Assembly (NCBI GenBank): GCA_052161885.1
Contig: CP197396.1
Span: forward strand, 2,542,001-2,606,000
Reading direction: 5' to 3'
Length of the DNA stretch: 64,000 nt
DNA from: QKTW01 sp052161885
GTDB lineage: Bacteria > Bacteroidota > Bacteroidia > Chitinophagales > Chitinophagaceae
A model generated the notes under the pieces. That model made no database searches. It saw nothing but the letters and a program-made list of their open reading frames with translations, and was not told the origin of the DNA. The translations under genes and the position numbers were made by a program. Each line of letters begins with the position of its first letter. Position 1 is the first letter of the stretch. Positions 25,262 to 33,326 of this stretch are shown piece after piece.

Positions 25262-25885
25262 TTAAAACTGAAAAATAATCCCAGCGCCGATGACAGAGCT
25301 GCCAAGACCACTGTATTTTTTTGACGGCGACTGCAGATAGCTGGCAAAGGCTTTCAGCCCTATTGCAAAACCACTGGTGACCTTTTTGGTATAACATATA
25401 TTAGGCGTGACGCCCCAGCCCGCAGTTCTTTCACTCCCATCTATATTCGATTTATGTCCCTGGTCATTTACGGAGAGATAGAAAATGGGAGTAAGATCGG
25501 CACCTGCTGTAAATACAGTATGCTTATTTTCATAAATATAGCCTGCACCGAGCGGCGCATAGAAGCCGGTATAATAACGGTTATAGTAAGCGTATTCCCC
25601 ATTGGTACCATTATAAGCCGACCATATATGAGCCTCACTTTGTACTGCCATCAGTCCCACTCCTGCACCTATATATAAGTGAGACATTACAGCCCAGTTT
25701 TTCCGGAAATGAACATTAAAACTTGTACTTCCTTTGTCGTCTTTATAGAATTTCCCGCTTCCGGCTCCTGCCATTATCTGCATATGATCACTCTCCTGGG
25801 CAAAGGCGGCTGTGGCGGAGATAACAAGTAAAACAATAAAGCATAGGCTGCGAAGGGTCTGAGAAAGAGTTGTGCGGTAAAACAT
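25262..25885 (-). CDS. Outer-membrane beta-barrel protein
   Basis: A 207-residue protein with a signal peptide ending ATAAFAQ and a body of alternating amphipathic strands with Gly/aromatic girdles (SHLYIGAGVGLMAV, FYAPLGAGYIYEN, TGWGVTP-like turns) ending in Phe (GAGIIFQF), the usual last residue of outer-membrane barrels. It is probably an 8-stranded OmpX/OmpA-like porin. The tiny frameshifted gene follows 3 nt downstream. Confidence 0.82.
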   Translation of the reverse strand: MFYRTTLSQTLRSLCFIVLLVISATAAFAQESDHMQIMAGAGSGKFYKDDKGSTSFNVHFRKNWAVMSHLYIGAGVGLMAVQSEAHIWSAYNGTNGEYAYYNRYYTGFYAPLGAGYIYENKHTVFTAGADLTPIFYLSVNDQGHKSNIDGSERTAGWGVTPNICYTKKVTSGFAIGLKAFASYLQSPSKKYSGLGSSVIGAGIIFQF

Positions 25886-26074
25886 AAAGCAAATATATTA
25901 TAGCTGCAGATGTAACACAACAGTAGCGCGCAGAGACATCCGGAAAATAAATCGGCCTGGTTAATAACCGCCAGCAGTGTGGCATATTTCATTTTTTTTG
26001 TTCCGCAACAGCTTCTGCATCACCATTAAACGTTCAGGGCCTGTTTTTGTCATAATAAAATAACATTCGCCAGT

Positions 26075-26082
26075 TACCTTGC
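26075..26082 (+). promoter_or_regulatory. Variant -7 box (TACCTTGC) for the S1/P1 nuclease
   Basis: TACCTTGC ends 5 nt before ATG 26088, the same spacing as in front of the gene at 8435. Confidence 0.35.
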
Positions 26083-26087
26083 GCATT

Positions 26088-26864
26088 ATGACCAGAACCA
26101 TACTTACCTGTGCAGCTGTCTGCTGCCTGCTTTTTTATTCCCGCATTTCTTACGGCTGGAGTGCCGACGGCCATCATATCACAGCTGAAATAGCCATGCA
26201 TTATCTGAATGATACCGCCCGGCAAAATGTATTAAAGATACTTGGCAAAACCACTCCCGATGAAGCCGCCACCTGGATGGACGACGTACGTTCCAATTCT
26301 TATTATGACTTTATGAAACACTGGCATTATGTGGATATACCTAAAGACGATTCCTTTCACAACAACGGAGACAATATTATTGCGGCGCTCAACCAGGCAT
26401 TCAATGACCTTAAAAACAACCGCCTTGACAGCAAGGCAAAGCGCAAAGAGGCTGTAATGATGCTCTTTCACCTGATGGGCGATCTGCACCAGCCGCTGCA
26501 TACTGGCTACCCCGGAGATAAGGGAGGAAACGATGTGCAGATAAGCTATCACATGGGCGGCACCAACCTGCATCATGTGTGGGACGACGACATCATAGGC
26601 ACGCAAAAAATTACTGCTGATACCTGCATAGCACTGGGCGACAAATTGTCTCCCGAACAAAGGAAGGCGCTAAGCAGCGGCAGTTTTGTAAAATGGATGT
26701 ACGAAAGCCGCAGTTACCTGCCACAGGTTTACGACTTTAAAGGCAATAAGCTGAATGACGAGTATATGGAAAAGAATAAGGAACTGGTAGAGCACCAATT
26801 GCTGGCCGGCGGACTGCGACTGGCGCGGATCCTGAATATTCTTTTCGGCAGTACGCCTCTTTAA
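26088..26864 (+). CDS. S1/P1 nuclease family protein
   Basis: A 258-residue secreted nuclease. The signal peptide ends SYG and the mature protein begins with Trp (WSADGHHITAEIA), as the zinc-coordinating N-terminal Trp of the family requires. The other ligands are visible: DDV, KHWHYVD, FHLMGDLHQPLH and NLHHVWDDD. It hydrolyses single-stranded nucleic acids or 3'-nucleotides in the periplasm or outside the cell, typically for phosphate or nucleoside scavenging. Start ATG 26088 is chosen over the upstream TTG 26079. Confidence 0.92.
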   Translation: MTRTILTCAAVCCLLFYSRISYGWSADGHHITAEIAMHYLNDTARQNVLKILGKTTPDEAATWMDDVRSNSYYDFMKHWHYVDIPKDDSFHNNGDNIIAALNQAFNDLKNNRLDSKAKRKEAVMMLFHLMGDLHQPLHTGYPGDKGGNDVQISYHMGGTNLHHVWDDDIIGTQKITADTCIALGDKLSPEQRKALSSGSFVKWMYESRSYLPQVYDFKGNKLNDEYMEKNKELVEHQLLAGGLRLARILNILFGSTPL

Positions 26865-26922
26865 CGGGTTTATACAATTTAAACAGGCATTTGCGTTACT
26901 TTGGAAGAACAATCACCCCCCA

Positions 26923-27657
26923 ATGAAACACTGTCTTCTTTTAATATGTACTACCTTATTTTTTTGCGCCTGCCGGCAAAGCAGTAAATCCTCCGCAAGT
27001 GCTGCCGCAGAGAAAGAACAGCAAAAGGCAATAGAAGATATAAAGCGGATGACGCAGCACATGGATAGTATGGGGCGTATCTGGAAACAAAGAATGCATG
27101 AGCCGGATATCAGTAAGGCTACACACGAAGTATACCGCTTTGCTACAGACCTTACCTTCGGGAATAATTACATTTTCCGTATTGATCTGGATACCGCAAC
27201 CCATGAAATATGGCTCACCACAAAATTTATCAATACTCAATTTGCTGATGATGGTGATTCATCACTGGTGATCATTTATAAAAATCAGAAACTATGCCCT
27301 TTGCCGGGCGCTATCATAGACAGTTCTGTGCAAAAGGTCAGTCCGGAAGAGTGGCAAACATTCATCCGGCTTCTGGAAGGCAGCTACTATCGCCGCATCA
27401 GCGAGCCGCCCTGCCCCGAAGAACGTATTGATCCCAGGGCCCTTATTCTTGAAACGATGGTCTGGAGCTGCTGCCCGCACCCGCTCAGTCTCGAATACCA
27501 CAAAGTGCATATAACAGCGCCAAGGCCGGGGAGCCTTACAGATGCATGCATTTATCTCAGCAAAATATCCATCCTTACCCGGCATACGCAGCAGGAGATA
27601 TGGAAACAGTTTTTTCCAAAGCCATATCAGCATCACACCGCCAAAGGCACTAATTAA
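26923..27657 (+). CDS. Hypothetical lipoprotein, stop codon at the IS insertion point
   Basis: A 244-residue protein with a lipoprotein-like signal MKHCLLLICTTLFFCAC (Cys17) and a coiled-coil-like stretch (residues 28-55). The rest matches no family I know and includes several Cys (PPCPEERID, WSCCPHPL). The final codons read ACT AAT TAA, and the last bases belong to the duplicated target TAATTA of the downstream insertion sequence. Removing the element restores the same TAA stop, so the protein is unchanged by the insertion. Confidence 0.75.
   Translation: MKHCLLLICTTLFFCACRQSSKSSASAAAEKEQQKAIEDIKRMTQHMDSMGRIWKQRMHEPDISKATHEVYRFATDLTFGNNYIFRIDLDTATHEIWLTTKFINTQFADDGDSSLVIIYKNQKLCPLPGAIIDSSVQKVSPEEWQTFIRLLEGSYYRRISEPPCPEERIDPRALILETMVWSCCPHPLSLEYHKVHITAPRPGSLTDACIYLSKISILTRHTQQEIWKQFFPKPYQHHTAKGTN
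27651..27656. repeat. Left target-site duplication (TAATTA) of the IS982-family element
   Basis: TAATTA here and at 28570-28575 flank the element directly. The hexamer is palindromic, so it could also be counted as part of longer inverted ends. Confidence 0.65.
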
Positions 27658-28569
27658 CCCAAGTTGCTATTTAAAAGAGTTGAGCATCAAAGGATATATT
27701 TGAGTTACTACGCTTAAACAATATCCCGATGCTCAACGACACTAAAATTATAAGTATTTACTGTATCGTAGATGATTTATTAAAAGGACTCAGGCATTAC
27801 GAGCCTCCCCGCCGTAAAGTCAGCGATGCAGAGCTTATAACGACTGTACTTGTATCAGCTCTTTACTTTGGCGGCCATTGGGATCATGGCAGAAACTTTA
27901 TGAAAATGACAGGTATGGTTCCTCAAATGCTGGACAAAAGCCGTTTTTGTCGTCGGTTGCATCAGATAGAACCATTATTGTGTCAGTTGTTTTTCCAGTT
28001 GGGCCACTGCCTGAAAATGTTTGCCGGGGCTGATGATTATGTGATAGATTCCTTTCCTGTGGCCGTGTGTGACAATATGCGTATCAGCCGATGCCGCATG
28101 CTGCAAGGCAAACAATGGCGCGGGCGACATAGCTCTATGCGCCGGTATTTTTATGGTGTCAAGGTGCAGGTACTAACCACTTCCAGCGGTATCCCTATTG
28201 AATTCTGTTTCGTACCAGGAAGTGAAAACGATGTTCAGGCGCTCAAAAAGCTACCAATGGCTGTGGCTCCTGAAAGCAACATTTTTGCAGACTCTGCTTA
28301 TACCGATTATCTGGCAGAAGATGACTCACGTGAAGCTGACGGCATCAAACTGATGGTTCACAGAAAGAGTAACAGTAAACGACCAGACAAATCACACATC
28401 GTTTATCTGAAAAACCATATGCGGAAACGCATTGAAACCACCTTTTCTGCTATCAAGGCCTTATTCCTCAGAAAAATACATGCAGTGACGTTTAAGGGGT
28501 TCCTCTTGAAAATAGTCGCATTCCTCTTTGCTAACACAATCAACGAAATCGCTTAATAGCAACTTGGGT
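27657..28569 (+). mobile_element. IS982-family insertion sequence, complete
   Basis: A 913-bp element bounded by perfect 15-bp inverted ends, ACCCAAGTTGCTATT at 27657-27671 and its complement at 28555-28569, with a single transposase gene between them. The ends plus the flanking palindromic TAATTA give 21 bp of inverted identity. Size, ends and transposase all fit IS982. The ORF is intact and the ends are identical, so the insertion is recent or still active. Confidence 0.9.
27729..28556 (+). CDS. IS982 family transposase
   Basis: A 275-residue DDE transposase. Catalytic Asp in YVIDSFPVAVCDN, Asp in IFADSAYTDY, and Glu in MRKRIETTFSAIK, with the IS982 layout and a C-terminal FLLKIVAFLFANTIN segment. 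The stop codon TAA (28554-28556) lies at the edge of the right inverted end. No frameshift or truncation is seen. Confidence 0.93.
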   Translation: MLNDTKIISIYCIVDDLLKGLRHYEPPRRKVSDAELITTVLVSALYFGGHWDHGRNFMKMTGMVPQMLDKSRFCRRLHQIEPLLCQLFFQLGHCLKMFAGADDYVIDSFPVAVCDNMRISRCRMLQGKQWRGRHSSMRRYFYGVKVQVLTTSSGIPIEFCFVPGSENDVQALKKLPMAVAPESNIFADSAYTDYLAEDDSREADGIKLMVHRKSNSKRPDKSHIVYLKNHMRKRIETTFSAIKALFLRKIHAVTFKGFLLKIVAFLFANTINEIA

Positions 28570-28575
28570 TAATTA
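28570..28575. repeat. Right target-site duplication (TAATTA)
   Basis: Direct copy of 27651-27656, immediately outside the right end of the insertion sequence. Confidence 0.65.
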
Positions 28576-28576
28576 A

Positions 28577-28690
28577 ACAACTGGCGCATTCACAAATTAT
28601 CCTATCAGCTAATTTTCAGATTTACAAATTCGCACATTCAGCACATAGACACATTCTTCACATCAGCACATTAACCACATCCCGCTCACA
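28577..28690. repeat. Degenerate intergenic tract (GCACATT / CAGCTAATTTTCA type)
   Basis: More than 100 bp of ATCAGCTAATTTTCAGATTTAC, AAATTCGCACATTCAGCACAT, CACATCAGCACATTAACCACAT and similar words. It lies between the IS element and eno and contains no open frame. Confidence 0.55.
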
Positions 28691-28742
28691 TTTATTAACA
28701 TACCCTGCATATCCGTTTTTTCACATTCTGGAAAGGACGGAG

Positions 28743-28750
28743 TACTTTTG
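28743..28750 (+). promoter_or_regulatory. TAnnTTTG -7 box of eno
   Basis: TACTTTTG, ending 25 nt before the ATG at 28776. Confidence 0.55.
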
Positions 28751-28775
28751 TGCGCAAAACCGAAAAATTTCCAAT

Positions 28776-30065
28776 ATGAGTTTCATTACCAATATCGTTG
28801 CCCGCCAGGTGCTCGACAGCCGCGGCAATCCCACTGTAGAAGTTGATGTTCATACCAGCGAAGGCCATATGGGCCGTGCAGCTGTGCCCTCCGGTGCCTC
28901 TACCGGCAAGCACGAAGCTGTAGAACTGCGCGACGGCGACAAGAAAAAATATCTTGGCAAAGGCGTACTCAAAGCTGTAGAACATGTAAACGATACGATT
29001 GCCGAAGAACTGTACGGCTGGGATGTAACGGATCAGCGTGGCCTGGACCAGGCAATGCTGGATATGGATGGAACTGAAAACAAAGGCAAGCTGGGTGCCA
29101 ACGCCATCCTCGCGGTAAGCCTCGCCTCTGCCAAAGCTGCTGCGCAGGCTACAGGCCTTTCCCTGTACCGTTATGTGGGCGGGGCCAATGCCAAAACACT
29201 GCCTGTACCAATGATGAATATCCTGAACGGTGGTGCGCATGCAGACAATAAAATCGACTTCCAGGAATTTATGGTGATGCCCATAGGTGCTGAAAGCTTC
29301 AGCGAAGGGCTTCGTTGGGGTGTCGAAATATTCCACGAGCTGAAAAAAGTACTGAAAGATAAAGGCTATTCCACCAACGTAGGCGATGAAGGAGGCTTTG
29401 CACCGGACATTCAGAGCAATGAAGAAGCCATTGAAATAGTATTGAAAGCCATTGAAAAAGCAGGTTACAAACCAGGCGACCAGGTAGCGATTGCTATGGA
29501 TGCTGCTATCAGCGAGCTGTATGATGCAAAGAGCAAAAAATATCATTTCCACAAATCCGGCGGTGCCAAACTGAGCAGCGAAGAAATGGTGGAATACTGG
29601 GTTAAATGGTGCAAAAAATATCCGATTGTAAGCATTGAAGACGGTATGGACGAGGACGACTGGAAAGGCTGGAAAATGCTGACAGATGCACTGGGCAATA
29701 AAGTACAGCTGGTGGGCGACGACTTGTTTGTAACCAATGTAAAACGCCTTGAAAAAGGTATTAAAGAAGGCGTAGGTAATGGTCTGCTGGTAAAAGTGAA
29801 CCAGATCGGTTCGCTCAGCGAAACTATCGATGCCGTAACAATGGCGCAGCATAACCGCTACAACACCATCATGAGCCACCGTTCCGGTGAAACTGAAGAT
29901 TATACAATTGCCGACCTCGCCGTAGCATTGAATTGCGGACAGATCAAAACCGGATCTGCCAGCCGCTCAGACCGTATGGCAAAATACAACCAGCTGCTCC
30001 GTATTGAAGAGGAACTGGGTGCTAATGCCTACTATCCGGGCAAAACGCTGAAGTTTGGCAAGTAA
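28776..30065 (+). CDS. eno: Enolase
   Basis: A 429-residue enolase converting 2-phosphoglycerate to phosphoenolpyruvate in glycolysis. Full length, with VLDSRGNPTVEVDV at the start, PSGASTGKHEA, the NVGDEGGFAPD motif, metal ligands in AMDAA, SIEDGMDEDDW and VGDDLFVTN, the catalytic lysine in LLVKVNQIGS, and MSHRSGETED near the end. It has its own promoter box; the ftsB/divIC-like gene follows after 136 nt. Confidence 0.98.
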   Translation: MSFITNIVARQVLDSRGNPTVEVDVHTSEGHMGRAAVPSGASTGKHEAVELRDGDKKKYLGKGVLKAVEHVNDTIAEELYGWDVTDQRGLDQAMLDMDGTENKGKLGANAILAVSLASAKAAAQATGLSLYRYVGGANAKTLPVPMMNILNGGAHADNKIDFQEFMVMPIGAESFSEGLRWGVEIFHELKKVLKDKGYSTNVGDEGGFAPDIQSNEEAIEIVLKAIEKAGYKPGDQVAIAMDAAISELYDAKSKKYHFHKSGGAKLSSEEMVEYWVKWCKKYPIVSIEDGMDEDDWKGWKMLTDALGNKVQLVGDDLFVTNVKRLEKGIKEGVGNGLLVKVNQIGSLSETIDAVTMAQHNRYNTIMSHRSGETEDYTIADLAVALNCGQIKTGSASRSDRMAKYNQLLRIEEELGANAYYPGKTLKFGK

Positions 30066-30201
30066 GCAAAAAAATAAAAAGGTAAATAAGTTGACAGGTT
30101 AACAAGTTTATGAACAACAGCCTGATACCCGACACCTTACTGCCTGATGCTTATCAAAAACAATTTTGGAATTTCATCATTGAAATTTTTAATTTTATTC
30201 T

Positions 30202-30486
30202 ATGAAATTACTCCGTATCATAAGTAATAAGTTTCTGCTTACCACTGTAGCTTTTGTGGTCTGGATGCTGTTCTTTGATCAGAACGATTTTTTTTCCCAG
30301 CAGGAAAAAAAACAGGATTTGCAGGATACAAAAGACAACATTGCTTACCTGAACGGGGAAATTGTCAAAATGGAACAGGATTACAATCGTCTCATCTCCG
30401 ACCCTAAAAAGCTGGAACAGGTAGCCCGTGAACGCTACCATATGAAACGCGATAATGAAGACCTCTATGTAATAGAGAAAAAATAG
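30202..30486 (+). CDS. FtsB/DivIC-family septum formation initiator
   Basis: A 94-residue bitopic membrane protein: cytoplasmic KLLRIISNK, one membrane helix (about 10-24), then a periplasmic coiled coil (QQEKKQDLQDTKDNIAYL...) and the family C-terminus ARERYHMKRDNEDLYVI. It takes part in assembling the divisome with FtsL and FtsQ. Location downstream of eno is the same as in many bacteria. A strong terminator follows. Confidence 0.9.
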   Translation: MKLLRIISNKFLLTTVAFVVWMLFFDQNDFFSQQEKKQDLQDTKDNIAYLNGEIVKMEQDYNRLISDPKKLEQVARERYHMKRDNEDLYVIEKK

Positions 30487-30492
30487 CCATAC

Positions 30493-30530
30493 AAACTCCC
30501 CGTTGCCTTTTGGTAACGGGGAGTTTTTTA
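30493..30530 (+). terminator. Strong rho-independent terminator
   Basis: A 15-bp stem (30493-30507 with 30512-30526, one G-U) and TTTT loop, followed by further T. Confidence 0.9.
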
Positions 30531-30569
30531 TCTACCTCTAACCACAACCTTTTTTGTAATAAATCTGCT

Positions 30570-31295
30570 ATGCTCAGACAAGTCCGCTTTTTAAAAGATT
30601 TCCTGCTCTTTTCAAATCTCTTACAGTTATTCAGCCCGCTCAACAAGCTTTTCCAATTCATTTATAACTTCAACAGCCTTTCTTCATATATCCGCAAAAA
30701 CAAGAAGGGACTTATAATAAATGATTTTTATACTCCTGTACGGAACTACGAGAAAAGACACCAGCTTTATACTGCCTTATCTGAACATTTTGCCTTGGAT
30801 CAAGAACCAATTGTATACCTTGAATTTGGAGTTGCCACCGGGAACTCATTTAAATGGTGGTCGGATCATCTTAAAAATGAACATACTTCTTTCTGGGGAT
30901 TTGACACTTTTGAAGGATTACCTGAAAAATGGGGAGCCTTCTTTAAAAAAGGCGATATGGCTTCTGACCAGCCGGAACTTGCCGATATACGCACCCATTT
31001 TGTAAAAGGAATTTTCCAGGATACGCTCTGCCCTTTTATAGCATCTAATATGCAGATGCTGTCACAGACACGGAAAATAATACATATGGATGCCGATCTT
31101 TTCTCATCGACTATTTTTGTGCTCTCTCAGCTCTATCCTTACCTTAAAAAAGGAGATCTTATTTTCTTTGATGAATTTAATGTTGCCAATCATGAGTGGC
31201 AGGCATTTCAAATATTTACCCAGGCATTTTATGTAAACCTGAAACCGGTAGGGGCAGTCAACAATTTTTACCAGACCGCATTTGTGGTAGAATAA
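30570..31295 (+). CDS. Class I SAM-dependent methyltransferase (TylF/MycF-like)
   Basis: A 241-residue protein with the SAM-binding block IVYLEFGVATGNSFKWW near residue 88, WGFDTFEGLPEKW, and the metal/substrate motif IIHMDADLFSST, as in the TylF-type sugar O-methyltransferases. No signal or membrane segment. Sugar or natural-product methylation is likely, but the acceptor is unknown. The frame is open from 30510, but that start lies within the preceding terminator; ATG 30570 is preferred. It is AT-richer than its neighbours, with more AAA/AAT/TTT codons, which could point to transfer. Confidence 0.78.
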   Translation: MLRQVRFLKDFLLFSNLLQLFSPLNKLFQFIYNFNSLSSYIRKNKKGLIINDFYTPVRNYEKRHQLYTALSEHFALDQEPIVYLEFGVATGNSFKWWSDHLKNEHTSFWGFDTFEGLPEKWGAFFKKGDMASDQPELADIRTHFVKGIFQDTLCPFIASNMQMLSQTRKIIHMDADLFSSTIFVLSQLYPYLKKGDLIFFDEFNVANHEWQAFQIFTQAFYVNLKPVGAVNNFYQTAFVVE

Positions 31296-31320
31296 ACGGC
31301 ATACAATACACGATATAAAT

Positions 31321-31353
31321 AAAAACGCCCCGCAAAATTTCCGGGGCGTTTTT
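31321..31353. terminator. Bidirectional terminator between convergent genes
   Basis: AAAAACGCCCCG (31321-31332) pairs perfectly with CGGGGCGTTTTT (31342-31353), giving A- and T-tracts for both directions. Confidence 0.88.
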
Positions 31354-31354
31354 A

Positions 31355-31846
31355 TTATTTTGACAACCGCTGCCACTCAGCCATAAAAGCATCCCGGTCA
31401 TCGGGGCTGATGATATACTTTCGTTTTACAGCAGTAACAAGAATCATCCTGCTGTGGTCTGTGCAATACATGTGCACAAGTCCCGTATTTGAATAGTAAA
31501 AGATACCCAGGTAACCAAACAGACCTCCGCTTCCCAACATACGCATACTGAATCCCGGAGCACGGTGAAACGGAATCATGTTTTTTATCTCTGCTGCCGG
31601 AATGATCCTCTTTTTACCAAACGGGCGGTTGATGCTTAATCCGTCGGCACAAAGGCTATAACTCTGCGGCATAAAACTATATATAAATGGCAGCAGTAAC
31701 GACAGCAGCGCTATCTGTATAAAATCAATCTGGTCTTGATAGTTGAAAAAACGATCCGTGAGAAAAAAAACAGTAGCCATAACCAGGGTCAGGACGACTA
31801 TAGTTATGGCTTTTGCAGGCATATCAAGTTTGGCGGCAAAGACCAT
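31355..31846 (-). CDS. Membrane-anchored bacterial PH-domain protein
   Basis: A 163-residue protein with two transmembrane helices (about 13-30 and 42-60) and a C-terminal PH-like domain (LCADGLSINRPFGKKRIIPAAEI...FGYLGIFYYSNTGLVHMYCTD) typical of the small PH_10-type membrane proteins of Bacteroidota. Function unknown. It begins 2 nt after the proline dehydrogenase stop, so it is in that operon. Confidence 0.78.
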   Translation of the reverse strand: MVFAAKLDMPAKAITIVVLTLVMATVFFLTDRFFNYQDQIDFIQIALLSLLLPFIYSFMPQSYSLCADGLSINRPFGKKRIIPAAEIKNMIPFHRAPGFSMRMLGSGGLFGYLGIFYYSNTGLVHMYCTDHSRMILVTAVKRKYIISPDDRDAFMAEWQRLSK

Positions 31847-31848
31847 AC

Positions 31849-33015
31849 TTACAGCTTTCTTCTTTTTATCTCTTTATTGATCAGTGTCAGTTCGCGGCCT
31901 GTCTGCCCGGCTACAGAAGTATTTTCCTGTGCGCGGCGCATCAGGTAAGGGATTACATCTTCCACAGGCCCGTAAGGCAGGTATTTTGCCACATGATAAC
32001 CGGAATGTGCCAGGTTAAATGACATATTATCACTCATCCCGTATAACTGTGAAAAGTACACATGCGGATGAGTGGCGGGTATATTTTGCGACTCCATGTA
32101 TGCTGCCGCCTTCAGACAGCTTTGTTCGTTGTGAGTGCCGATAAATACTGCAATATCATCCAGATGCTGCAGGCAAAAAAGAACACCAGCGTCATAATCT
32201 TTGTCTGTACTTTCTTTATTTGGCTGTATCGGCGAAATATAGCCCATTTCCGCAGCACGTTTCCTTTCTTTCTCCATATAAGCGCCGCGCACCAGCTTGG
32301 CACCGAGTATGTACCCCCGTGCCGAAGATTTTTTATAAGATTCCAGCAGAAATTCATAACGGTCATGACGATACATCTGGAAAGTATTGAAGACAATGAC
32401 TGCGTCTTTGTTAAATGCCTCCATCATATCATCAGTAAGATCGTCCACGGGCTTTTGTATCCAGCTTTCCTCGGCATCTACCAGCACCATTACATTGTAT
32501 TTTTCTGCAGCACCGCAGATGTCATATATACGTTGGCGCACCCGGGTCCATTCCGCCTGCTCTTTTTCACTCAGTGTTTCCCCGCTGTGAATTTTTTCCA
32601 GCAGCGCAAAACGTGCAAAACCAGTGATCTTGATACTTACAAAAGGGATATTCTTCTGAGAGGAAGCATACCGGATAGCACGGATAAATTCAGGAACAGC
32701 CTTGTCAAACTCCGCTTCACCTTCTTTCCCTTCCACGCCATAATCCAGGATCACTCCTACACCATACTTCCCGAGTACATTAGCGGTCTGTGCTGCTTCT
32801 TCCATCGTTTCCCCGCCGCAAAACTGCTTAAAGATGGTGCTTTTGATAATCCCTTTTACCGGCAGGTGCCACCCGATCGCCAGTTTGGTAAGCGACAGGC
32901 CTATTTTCGTAAGCAATGGCGACCCCATGGAGGAAAACAGGAATCTTGCCTGCTTCAGATCTTTATTGGAACGGTATTGAAATGCAATTTCTGTATTGTC
33001 AAATTCTGGAAGCAT
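31849..33015 (-). CDS. Proline dehydrogenase
   Basis: A 388-residue FAD-dependent proline dehydrogenase (monofunctional PutA domain), the first step of proline breakdown to glutamate. Visible family blocks are VGVILDYGVEGKEGE, FVSIKITGFARF, MVLVDAEESWIQ, YILGAKLVRGAYMEKER, FIGTHNEQS and KYLPYGPVEDVIPYLMRRAQEN, which bind FAD and proline carboxylate. ATG 33015 is chosen over a TTG seven codons upstream. The second-step dehydrogenase is not in this window. The glutamate formed could feed the glutamate dehydrogenase at 4.1 kb. Confidence 0.93.
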   Translation of the reverse strand: MLPEFDNTEIAFQYRSNKDLKQARFLFSSMGSPLLTKIGLSLTKLAIGWHLPVKGIIKSTIFKQFCGGETMEEAAQTANVLGKYGVGVILDYGVEGKEGEAEFDKAVPEFIRAIRYASSQKNIPFVSIKITGFARFALLEKIHSGETLSEKEQAEWTRVRQRIYDICGAAEKYNVMVLVDAEESWIQKPVDDLTDDMMEAFNKDAVIVFNTFQMYRHDRYEFLLESYKKSSARGYILGAKLVRGAYMEKERKRAAEMGYISPIQPNKESTDKDYDAGVLFCLQHLDDIAVFIGTHNEQSCLKAAAYMESQNIPATHPHVYFSQLYGMSDNMSFNLAHSGYHVAKYLPYGPVEDVIPYLMRRAQENTSVAGQTGRELTLINKEIKRRKL

Positions 33016-33033
33016 ACATTTTTTTGAAGGATG

Positions 33034-33041
33034 CAAAAATA
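33034..33041 (-). promoter_or_regulatory. TAnnTTTG -7 box, proline dehydrogenase operon
   Basis: TATTTTTG on the minus strand, 18 nt from the ATG at 33015. Confidence 0.55.
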
Positions 33042-33260
33042 GACAGCAAATACGAGGGATTAAAATCTTGTTATCCGGAAATACAGTAACTCCACAGGAT
33101 CATCCCACCTGCAGAGCTACTATTTATCTCAACTTCCTGTCATTTCATCGTCAAAATTTTTGCGGCAGCGGGGCATTTAATTATTTACAACACGCTATCG
33201 CAGAGCACTTGCGGGGCAGTATATAATTATTTCGGCATATAGTATTAAAACGAAAAAGTT
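33042..33260. other. Gene-free divergent intergenic region
   Basis: About 310 bp separate the divergent proline dehydrogenase and T9SS protein genes. Apart from the two promoter boxes it is AT-rich and holds no open frame, terminator or repeat that I can support. Confidence 0.6.
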
Positions 33261-33292
33261 TTGTAGGTTTGAGCCAAGAATTGTTACCTTTA
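33261..33292 (+). promoter_or_regulatory. Promoter of the T9SS surface protein (TTG-N21-TACCTTTA)
   Basis: TTG at 33261-33263 and TACCTTTA at 33285-33292 (last base differs from the consensus), with a leader of about 30 nt to the ATG at 33327. Confidence 0.5.
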
Positions 33293-33326
33293 CGTTAATC
33301 TAAACATGTCCTAAATTTAAAATCAG

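Noticed and set aside
28695..29879. 394-codon open frame antisense to eno
   Set aside because: Shadow of the enolase gene created by its codon bias; no start signal or recognisable domain.
30110..30205. 31-codon frame ending in ATGA overlap with the ftsB/divIC-like start
   Set aside because: The first half lies in the degenerate repeat vocabulary (TTGACAGGTTAACAAG) and the peptide is not recognisable; coupling could be accidental. Not strong enough for a gene call.
32062..33027. 321-codon plus-strand frame opposite proline dehydrogenase
   Set aside because: Antisense shadow; the proline dehydrogenase motifs are decisive.
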